Source: Chloroflexota bacterium
GTDB taxonomy: Bacteria > Chloroflexota > UBA5177 > JANWHV01
Direction of reading: 5' to 3'
Assembly: GCA_025924845.1 (NCBI GenBank)
Contig: JAICHN010000275.1
Span: 1 to 7,024, forward strand
Length of the DNA: 7,024 bases
The notes under the pieces were generated by a model. That model made no database searches. It had not been told where the DNA came from and saw only the letters and a program-made list of their open reading frames with translations. The position numbers were made by a program, and so were the translations under genes. The first letter of the stretch is position 1. Each line of letters starts with the position of its first letter. Positions 1-5,297 of this stretch are shown in pieces.

Positions 1-45
1 CAATTGAACAGGTGATCCGATGCTCAACTTGAAGGAGAAGTTACC

Positions 46-1032
46 ATGACATCGAGCGTTGCGCCGACCACGAGCCCGGCGGCACGAGAGACTCCGCGCT
101 ATGAGATGGCGGACTGTCACTTTCATCTGATGGATTTCATACAGAGCACCGACGGTATGCCGGCCGCCATGGAGGCGATGGACCAAGCCGGAGTCGTCCA
201 CGCGATGGTCAGTGGGATGCCCGTCGTGAAGAAATGGGCATCCTGGGATCCGATCGAGCCGAAGTATTACCTTGACGATGATTCGCGGGCGTACTGGTAT
301 TCGGCCACGGATGCCCTGGTCGTGGAGCAGATTCGCTTGCTGCCCGAAGCGGATCGCCCCCGCTTTCATCCTTTCATCTGCGGCTTCGACGCCACTGATC
401 GGAATTGTGTCGATCACATTAAGCGCATGATCGACTTGTACCCCGGTTTCTGGGAGGGGATCGGGGAGGTGATGACGCGCCATGACGATCTGACGGCGCT
501 GATGTATGGGGAACCCGGCCGGGCCGATCATATCGCCCTGGATCCGGTGTATGACCTGGCCGCGCAATATGACCTACCCGTGTTTGTGCATAGTGATATC
601 ACGTCGGTTTGGGAAACGGATACACCGATCTACTTGCCCGAGATCCAAGCTGCGCTGCACAAGCATCCGAACACCCGGATCAACTGGTGCCATGCCGGCA
701 TCAGCCGGCGCCTGGTGGTTCCCACGATCATCGAGGATGTGCACAAGTTGCTTTCCAAATACCCGCATCTCTATGTAGACCTGTCCTGGGTGCTCTATGA
801 TGAGTATTTAGTGGTCAACGGCCAGGCGGTGCCCGAATGGATCCAACTCATCGAGGCTTTCCCGGATCGGTTTATGATTGGCTCGGATGCCGTTGGGCAC
901 ATGTCCAGCTACGTTTCGACCATAACGCGGTACTACGTCATCCTTGATGCACTTAAACCGGACGTCGCCCAGAAGGTAGCACAGACGAACTTCCTGAACA
1001 TCTTGCCCAAGAAACCGGCCGTGCTGTCATAG
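46..1032 (+). CDS. Amidohydrolase-2 family metal-dependent hydrolase (TIM barrel)
   Basis: Seen: a 328-residue protein with the landmarks of the amidohydrolase-2 (ACMSD-like) branch of the metal-dependent amidohydrolases. There is an N-terminal HxH pair (His25, His27 in DCHFH) on the first strand, Glu141 (GIGE), His182 (VFVHSD), His216 (INWCHAG) and a late Asp281 (IGSD), the usual order of metal ligands and catalytic Asp. The start at 46 is set by AAGGAG at 32-37, 8 nt upstream; a later Met21 would sit against the first strand and has no such site. The 20 residues before the HxH are Pro/Ser/Thr-rich and not a signal peptide, so the enzyme is probably cytoplasmic. Known of the family: members hydrolyse amides, lactones or decarboxylate small cyclic or aromatic acids, so substrate cannot be read here. 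It is first in a co-directional row with a glutaminase and an Ntn hydrolase, which hints at tailoring or catabolism of an amide-containing compound (inference). Confidence 0.88.
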   Translation: MTSSVAPTTSPAARETPRYEMADCHFHLMDFIQSTDGMPAAMEAMDQAGVVHAMVSGMPVVKKWASWDPIEPKYYLDDDSRAYWYSATDALVVEQIRLLPEADRPRFHPFICGFDATDRNCVDHIKRMIDLYPGFWEGIGEVMTRHDDLTALMYGEPGRADHIALDPVYDLAAQYDLPVFVHSDITSVWETDTPIYLPEIQAALHKHPNTRINWCHAGISRRLVVPTIIEDVHKLLSKYPHLYVDLSWVLYDEYLVVNGQAVPEWIQLIEAFPDRFMIGSDAVGHMSSYVSTITRYYVILDALKPDVAQKVAQTNFLNILPKKPAVLS

Positions 1033-1042
1033 CCGGCAAGTA

Positions 1043-1073
1043 GCGGGGGCAGTGGTTAGCACGCTGCCCCCGC
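1043..1073 (+). promoter_or_regulatory. Intergenic GC-rich stem-loop between amidohydrolase and glutaminase genes
   Basis: The arms GCGGGGGCAG (1043-1052) and CTGCCCCCGC (1064-1073) are perfect 10-bp complements around an 11-nt loop, lying 10 nt after the amidohydrolase stop and 7 nt before the likely glutaminase Shine-Dalgarno (AGAGGG, 1080-1085). No T-run follows, so it is not a standard intrinsic terminator. It could be a transcript-stabilising or processing hairpin, or a partial pause site that lowers expression of the downstream genes. The pairing is seen; any role is inference. Confidence 0.55.
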
Positions 1074-1094
1074 CATCCCAGAGGGCTGTAGACG

Positions 1095-2054
1095 ATGGCA
1101 ATCGCGAAGACGCATGATGCCGCGCAAATTCAGCACGCGCTGCACGAGGCATACGCCCGCTTCAAGAACTTGCAAGAGGGGAAGAACGCGGATTACATTC
1201 CGTACCTGGCCAAAGTACCGCCGCACCTCTTCGGGATTGCGGTCGCCACGGTGGCGGGCGACATATACGCGGTGGGCGACAAGGACTATGAGTTCGCGAT
1301 CGAGTCCGTATCGAAGGTATTCACGCTGTGCCGGGTCCTACAGGAGATTGGGCCCGCCGGGCTGCGCAAGAAAATAGGCGCCGACCCGACAGGCGAGCCC
1401 TTCAACTCGGTGCTGGCCATCGAACTGCACCAGGGGCGGACGCTGAATCCGTTTGTCAACGCCGGGGCGATTGCGACGACCAGTCTCATCCCAGGGGCAA
1501 CAGCCGAGGAGCGCTGGGGGCAGATCATCGAGACCATGAACCGCTGCGCGGGCCGGACGCTAGCAGTCAACGACGAGGTGTATCAATCGGAATCGGCGAC
1601 TAACCAGCACAACCGGGGCATTGCCTGGCTGCTCGATAGCTATGGCTATATGTACAATGATCCCATGATTTCGACAGACCTCTACACGCGCCAGTGCTCG
1701 GTTGCCATCACGACGTGTGACCTGGCCCTGATGGCAGCCACGCTGGCCAAGGGAGGGGTGCATCCAACGACCGGCGCGCGCATCATCGACGCACGCTACG
1801 TGCCGTGTGTGCTAGCTGAAATGACCATGAATGGACTATACGAGGCGACCGGCGACTGGCAGTATGCCGTCGGGCTGCCGGGGAAGAGCGGCGTCGGCGG
1901 CGGGATCATGGCGGTGGTGCCTGGCGCACTGGGGATCGCGGCCTTTTCCCCCCCGCTGGATCGCCACGGCAATAGCGTGCGTAGCCAGAAGGCAATACAC
2001 TACCTCTCAGACACTCTCGGCCTCAATCTGTTCGCGGCGGAGCCACCGCGCTGA
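1095..2054 (+). CDS. glsA: Serine-type glutaminase (glutaminase A family)
   Basis: The 319-residue product matches the bacterial glutaminase family, whose members are about 310 residues and hydrolyse L-glutamine to L-glutamate and ammonia using a beta-lactamase-like fold. Visible signatures in order are the Ser-x-x-Lys catalytic pair (Ser71 and Lys74 in ESVSKVF), the substrate-binding NPFVNAGAI segment (residues 118-126), an acidic SE/TNQHNR segment near 165-174, YTRQCS with Tyr197, and PGKSGVGGGI at 262-271, the family's KSG motif. No signal peptide or membrane segment is present and there are no C-terminal ankyrin or STAS additions, so it is the minimal catalytic form. The ATG is preceded by AGAGGG at 1080-1085. 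It lies 62 nt after the amidohydrolase gene. A glutaminase in a peptide-modification locus is unusual: it could supply ammonia or glutamate, or be ordinary nitrogen metabolism that happens to sit here. Family call is firm; the pathway role is not known. Confidence 0.95.
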   Translation: MAIAKTHDAAQIQHALHEAYARFKNLQEGKNADYIPYLAKVPPHLFGIAVATVAGDIYAVGDKDYEFAIESVSKVFTLCRVLQEIGPAGLRKKIGADPTGEPFNSVLAIELHQGRTLNPFVNAGAIATTSLIPGATAEERWGQIIETMNRCAGRTLAVNDEVYQSESATNQHNRGIAWLLDSYGYMYNDPMISTDLYTRQCSVAITTCDLALMAATLAKGGVHPTTGARIIDARYVPCVLAEMTMNGLYEATGDWQYAVGLPGKSGVGGGIMAVVPGALGIAAFSPPLDRHGNSVRSQKAIHYLSDTLGLNLFAAEPPR

Positions 2055-2071
2055 GTGAGGCTGGAGCAGGC

Positions 2072-2107
2072 ATGGTGCCGCCGGGGGAGCAGGATGCGGT
2101 AGCGTAG
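2072..2107 (+). other. Possible 11-codon upstream reading frame before the Ntn hydrolase gene
   Basis: The gap after the glutaminase gene holds ATG at 2072 followed by ten codons (product MVPPGEQDAVA) and TAG at 2105-2107, with GGAG at 2063-2066 five nt upstream of the ATG. Its stop lies directly before AGCCAGGCT (2109-2117), one partner in the alternative pairings described separately. The peptide has no run of regulatory codons, so a classical amino-acid attenuator is not supported. It may be chance; it is recorded because of its spacing to the possible RNA switch. Confidence 0.15.
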
Positions 2108-2108
2108 T

Positions 2109-2204
2109 AGCCAGGCTGATTGCGGAAAGGGGTGGGCATGAGCGTACAGACAGAAACCCATGCGCTTACAGCGCAAGAGAAAGCCTGGCTTGCCAAAGCC
2201 AGGC
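2109..2204 (+). promoter_or_regulatory. Mutually exclusive hairpin pairings around the Ntn hydrolase start
   Basis: AGCCTGGCT at 2182-2190 can pair perfectly over 9 bp with AGCCAGGCT at 2109-2117, which would place the ribosome site and ATG (2126-2140) in the loop. It can also take part in a tight local hairpin, GCCTGGCTT (2183-2191) with AAGCCAGGC (2196-2204) and a 4-nt loop inside codons 16-23. Only one can form at a time. This geometry resembles a translational switch, but 9-bp matches can arise by chance in GC-rich coding DNA. The sequence match is certain; function is speculative. Confidence 0.25.
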
Positions 2205-3529
2205 GATCGGAGCGGCATGGCTGGATTCACTTGCAAATCGCGGGGGCGCCGTTCGAGCGGGGATTCCAGTATGGGTACTTGACGGCGGCCGAGTATGCGG
2301 ACGCGGTCCGGGTGTACACGGCGATGACCTACCAGACGATGGGGATGGACTATACGTTCTTCGTCGCCCAAGCCGCGAAACTGCACAAACCCAAGATCAC
2401 GCCGGAGCTTTTGGAGGAGATGGAGGGGCTGGCGGCGGGTTACACCAAAGCGGGGGTGGCGACCACCCTCGACGATATTATCGGCTGGAACGCGTATATG
2501 GAGTTGACCGGGTACTGGTGGCCGGGGGTGATGCAGCAATACGCATCCTCTGCGCCGAGTGGCGGCGTATTGGCGAAGAGCCACTGCAGCGCCTTTATCG
2601 CCACCGGCGCGGCGACGCACACCGGCGAAATCGTCATTGGGCATGAGACCTTTACCGAGTTTTGGAACGGGCAATATAGCAACCTGATCTTGGATATTAC
2701 GCCCGATAAAGGCTATCGGATGGTGATGCAGAGCAGCCCCGGCTGGATCGCCAGTATGACGGATTTTTGGATTACGAGCGCCCAGTTGGTTGTGGCTGAA
2801 ACGACCATTGTCGGGTTTGCCGGCTATGATGTCGACAAAGTGCCGGAGTATGTGCGCGCGCGGAATGCCTGCCAATACGGCGATAGTATCGAGTCGTGGG
2901 TCAAGTTGCTGGATGCGGAGAACAATGGCGGCTACGCGAATATGTGGCTGATCGGCGACCTGAAAACCAATGAGATCGCGAAATACGAACAGGGCTTGAA
3001 ATACCAGAGCTTCCAGAAGAAAACGGACGGCTGGTTCTTTGGCGACAATGCCCCGGATGATCCCCGCATTCGCTATCTCGAATGCACGGATACGGGCTAT
3101 GACGACATCCGGCAACAGACGGGTGCGCGCCGGATGCGCTGGCCCCAGCTCCTGGCGCAGTATACCGGCCGCATCGACGCGGCGACGGCGCAAGCGATCC
3201 TGGCGGATGGGTTCGATGTTTATCTGATGCGGATCAATCCATCCTCACGCACGATTTGTTCGCATTATGATACCGATCCCCAATTCTATGCCAGCGATCC
3301 GAACGCCGTCTGGAATGTGCCGTACTATCCGGCCGGATCCGTGGACGGCAAGGTGACCACCGCTGAACTCGCCCGTGAGATGGGTTTGTGGGGCCGATTT
3401 GGCCGCGCCGATGGCGCACCATTCGATGCGGAGGAGTTTCTCCGTATCCACTCCCAGTGGAACTGGCAAAAGGGCTATCTTAAGAGTCGTCCAGCACAGC
3501 CCTGGGCGCTTTTCAAGGGCACGCAGTAA
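2138..3529 (+). CDS. Phospholipase-B-like / C45-type Ntn hydrolase
   Basis: The 463-residue product resembles the PLBD (phospholipase-B-like) and C45 acyltransferase/peptidase Ntn hydrolases, which expose an N-terminal Cys by self-cleavage and then hydrolyse amide or ester bonds. Seen: SHCSAF with the candidate nucleophile Cys150, followed by GEIVIGHET (163-171); the PLBD-like stretch SSPGWIASMTDFW (199-211) and LVVAETTI (217-224); NNGGYANMWL (262-271), matching the family's Asn-x-Gly-x-Tyr-x-Asn signature; and RTICSHYDTD (371-380). Residues 1-149 would form the propeptide or pro-domain. Unlike the lysosomal animal enzymes it has no signal peptide, so it should act in the cytoplasm unless exported otherwise. 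The start at ATG 2138 is preferred because AAAGGGG (2126-2132) precedes it; an in-frame TTG at 2120 has no good site. The gene ends 16 nt before the putative precursor gene, whose ribosome site overlaps this stop. Co-translation suggests, but does not prove, a role as maturation peptidase or deacylase. Confidence 0.8.
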   Translation: MSVQTETHALTAQEKAWLAKARRSERHGWIHLQIAGAPFERGFQYGYLTAAEYADAVRVYTAMTYQTMGMDYTFFVAQAAKLHKPKITPELLEEMEGLAAGYTKAGVATTLDDIIGWNAYMELTGYWWPGVMQQYASSAPSGGVLAKSHCSAFIATGAATHTGEIVIGHETFTEFWNGQYSNLILDITPDKGYRMVMQSSPGWIASMTDFWITSAQLVVAETTIVGFAGYDVDKVPEYVRARNACQYGDSIESWVKLLDAENNGGYANMWLIGDLKTNEIAKYEQGLKYQSFQKKTDGWFFGDNAPDDPRIRYLECTDTGYDDIRQQTGARRMRWPQLLAQYTGRIDAATAQAILADGFDVYLMRINPSSRTICSHYDTDPQFYASDPNAVWNVPYYPAGSVDGKVTTAELAREMGLWGRFGRADGAPFDAEEFLRIHSQWNWQKGYLKSRPAQPWALFKGTQ

Positions 3530-3534
3530 GGAGG
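3528..3534 (+). promoter_or_regulatory. Strong Shine-Dalgarno deciding the start of the Cys-cluster protein
   Basis: AAGGAGG overlaps the TAA stop of the Ntn hydrolase gene (3527-3529) and lies 11 nt before ATG 3546. It is the strongest ribosome site in the window, and it argues for high translation of the small protein and against the longer in-frame start at 3375 inside the previous gene. The overlap suggests coupled transcription and perhaps translational coupling. Confidence 0.8.
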
Positions 3535-3545
3535 GATACCTACAC

Positions 3546-3974
3546 ATGCCGACCTTCAAAGTCAAAGACTTAATGATTCACCTGCCGGGTGACGACCAGC
3601 CCGCCCCGCAGGCGGGGCCGCCGCCGGGCGCCGCCCAACAGTGCCAGGGGGTCTGCAGCCTCGCCCCCAGCGTCCCTATCTACTATGCCGCCACGCCGTG
3701 CGTTTATAATACCTGCGTCTGCTCGATAGGTGGTCCGACCGTCATGAATCTCGCGCAGGGAGCCGACGCCGCCGGATTGGCCTTACTGCAGCAGCACCTC
3801 CAACAGCACCTGGCGCAATTCCACCAGCCGCCGGCGCCGCAAGCCATCGAGCCGCAGACGTTGCAACAGGTGGACGCGCTGGAGCAGAAACTTACCGACG
3901 CGCTGGCCGAGTTGCGTAAGCGCCGGGCCGCCCTGCAGCCGCCGCCGGGCGGCGCCGGAACTGGCGGTACCTAA
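3546..3974 (+). CDS. Putative RiPP precursor or scaffold with central Cys cluster
   Basis: I do not recognise this 142-residue protein by family. It has three visible parts. Residues 1-15 begin MPTFKVKDLMIHLPG, a short alternating, strand-like motif that could dock on a PqqD-like recognition domain. Residues 16-65 carry a Pro/Gly linker (PPPG at 25-28) and then five Cys (33, 37, 52, 57, 59) interspersed with Ser38, Ser42, Thr50, Thr56, Ser60 and Thr65. Residues 66-142 are Gln/Leu/Ala-rich with tandem LQQH (81-88), a heptad stretch near 106-130 (Val109, Leu112, Leu116, Leu123, Leu130) ending in a basic patch, and a PPPGGAGTGG tail. Gln is 18 of 142 residues. It precedes a lyase-like gene and a kinase/LanC gene, which makes a thioether-modified precursor plausible, with roughly matching numbers of Cys and Ser/Thr. 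The Cys block is central, not C-terminal as in usual leader-core precursors. A metal-binding or carrier protein is the main alternative. No signal peptide is seen. Confidence 0.75.
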   Translation: MPTFKVKDLMIHLPGDDQPAPQAGPPPGAAQQCQGVCSLAPSVPIYYAATPCVYNTCVCSIGGPTVMNLAQGADAAGLALLQQHLQQHLAQFHQPPAPQAIEPQTLQQVDALEQKLTDALAELRKRRAALQPPPGGAGTGGT

Positions 3975-4090
3975 GCACAATCAAGAAAGTTTTCAGGGCT
4001 GTAGTGGCGTTAACCCACGCCCAGTGGCGCCTGCTATGCCGCGAAACGTTCTTGTTTGTGCATAGAGCAGTACTCCATAACAAGGGAGTC

Positions 4091-5293
4091 ATGAAGAACC
4101 GCCTGCTGAAACGTATTGAAGACGCTATATTTCGTGCTAATCCTGCCTACGAGCTGTTGCCGGCGGACCGTTTGTCCCCGACCCTGGGGCAACTGCTGGG
4201 TAGCCTACCGCGAGATCCAGACTTCTATGGGATTCTCCGCCCGCGGGCGATGGGCGGATTGGGGATGAAGTCCGTTGGCCGGGATACGGCTTTGTTGTAC
4301 TCCCGGCTTGGGGAACCCGGACCACTCCCCGCCGAGGTCAGGACCCGATTGGGCGACCAGTGCAACCAGGCCGTAGCCGAGCTTGTGCTTGACGGGGTGC
4401 TGGAGATCGCGCAGGGGCGCGGATTCGTTTCAGGCGTAAGGGCATACGGGTTGATCTTCGTCGACGCTGTGCCGCTCACGGGGCGGGGGACCATTGCCCG
4501 GCTGTCTGTCGAAGCTCTGCAATATGGGCAGGCGCTCGATCTTCTTGACAGTATGCAGCTTTCCTTGCGGCTGTATGGTTATAACCGGCGCCCGGCTTCC
4601 CCGCAGTGGCGACAACGATTGCCAACGCCGAGCGCCGTGGAGGAGTATCTCGGCATCCAGCAAGGGGGAAGTAATCGTGCCATGCTGGATCGTTACTGGA
4701 CGCGGGCGCCGCAGCAGCCCCCCTACGCCGGCTGGCTTAGTTGGCGCGCGCGCTATACACAGCCAGTGGCCGGGCCTGATGGCCTCACCTACAAACTTTA
4801 TGTAAGCCCCAGTTGTGAAGCCCTGACGGAAGCATTTCATATCATGCTCGGCGTATTGACCGAGACGGACGCTCCGGTCTTCAAGATCGGCAAGGATATC
4901 TACGGTTTGCTCCGCCCTGATAAAATCATCGCGTACTTTCCGAGTTGGGAAGCGCTGCAGGAAGCGGCCGCGATCTTAGGACCGCGGCTGAAGGGATGCC
5001 CCGCCCAGGCTGTGCCCTTTACCGCCGCCCTCCAGGATGACGGTTTGCTATCCTGGGGGCGGGATCCGGGGGGCGATCAGCAAAGCGGCGCCTGGCTTGG
5101 CCAGGAGAGCTGGCGCCTGTGGGTGACGAACCGGCTGGCGGTCGCTCTGTTAGCAGCCAAAGCCGTCCCGGATGCGGACGCGGAACCCTGGCAGTTTGCA
5201 ATGCGCAGGTTGCAGGTTGAAGGGGTGGATACGACCACCTGGACGCCCGCGGCCGATATGCTGTGGCGGGCCACACCGCCGGTGGAGGTATAG
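4091..5293 (+). CDS. Phospholyase/HopA1-like protein of lanthipeptide type (probable)
   Basis: The 400-residue product (numbered from ATG 4091) has a helical N-terminal half (MKNRLLKRIEDAI onward, with FYGILRPRA near 46-54) and a C-terminal half resembling the lyase region of class III LanKC enzymes and the HopA1-like proteins of class V pathways. Key parts are YKLYVSP (Lys235), then an alpha helix, VFKIG (Lys265), LLRPDKIIAYF (Arg275, Lys278, Tyr282) and LLSWGRDP near 318-325. Known phospholyases of this type remove phosphate from phospho-Ser/Thr to give dehydroamino acids, using Lys/His/Arg residues; which residues are catalytic here cannot be shown. The start is uncertain: GTG at 4004 would add 29 residues of Cys/His/Trp-rich sequence with only a weak AGGG upstream, while ATG 4091 has AAGGGAG but very close. 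I chose 4091 because the amphipathic helix begins there. It sits between the putative precursor and the kinase/LanC gene, ending 4 nt before the latter. The family call is by motif resemblance only. Confidence 0.7.
   Translation: MKNRLLKRIEDAIFRANPAYELLPADRLSPTLGQLLGSLPRDPDFYGILRPRAMGGLGMKSVGRDTALLYSRLGEPGPLPAEVRTRLGDQCNQAVAELVLDGVLEIAQGRGFVSGVRAYGLIFVDAVPLTGRGTIARLSVEALQYGQALDLLDSMQLSLRLYGYNRRPASPQWRQRLPTPSAVEEYLGIQQGGSNRAMLDRYWTRAPQQPPYAGWLSWRARYTQPVAGPDGLTYKLYVSPSCEALTEAFHIMLGVLTETDAPVFKIGKDIYGLLRPDKIIAYFPSWEALQEAAAILGPRLKGCPAQAVPFTAALQDDGLLSWGRDPGGDQQSGAWLGQESWRLWVTNRLAVALLAAKAVPDADAEPWQFAMRRLQVEGVDTTTWTPAADMLWRATPPVEV
5284..5288 (+). promoter_or_regulatory. Ribosome binding site of the kinase/LanC gene inside the lyase-like gene
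   Basis: GGAGG falls in the last codons of the lyase-like gene, 9 nt before ATG 5298, and the two genes are only 4 nt apart. This fixes the start of the downstream gene and points to translational coupling, consistent with two enzymes made in step. Confidence 0.75.
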
Positions 5294-5297
5294 CGCG

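Noticed and set aside
1..45. Possible tail of an upstream gene
   Set aside because: All three + frames meet a stop within the first 50 bases (5-7 followed by 47-49, 13-15, 30-32), so an upstream gene could end here, but too little remains to choose a frame or identify it.
2120..2137. TTG start six codons upstream of the Ntn hydrolase ATG
   Set aside because: No ribosome site precedes it, whereas AAAGGGG precedes ATG 2138.
2000..3193. Long open frame on the minus strand (397 codons) opposite the Ntn hydrolase gene
   Set aside because: The product is Arg/His/Pro-rich with no recognisable motif, and it lies exactly antisense to a gene with strong family signatures; open antisense frames are common in GC-rich coding DNA.
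3375..3545. Longer in-frame start for the Cys-cluster protein
   Set aside because: It would overlap the Ntn hydrolase gene by over 150 nt, and AAGGAGG at 3528-3534 clearly marks ATG 3546.
4430..4840. Minus-strand open frame of 136 codons inside the lyase-like gene
   Set aside because: No motif, no ribosome site noted, and the opposite strand carries the better supported coding frame.
5087..5117. GGCGCC/CCTGG...CCAGG palindromic cluster near the end of the lyase-like gene
   Set aside because: Short GC palindromes inside a coding region, interrupted and without a T-run; explained by codon composition (GAWL, SWRL).
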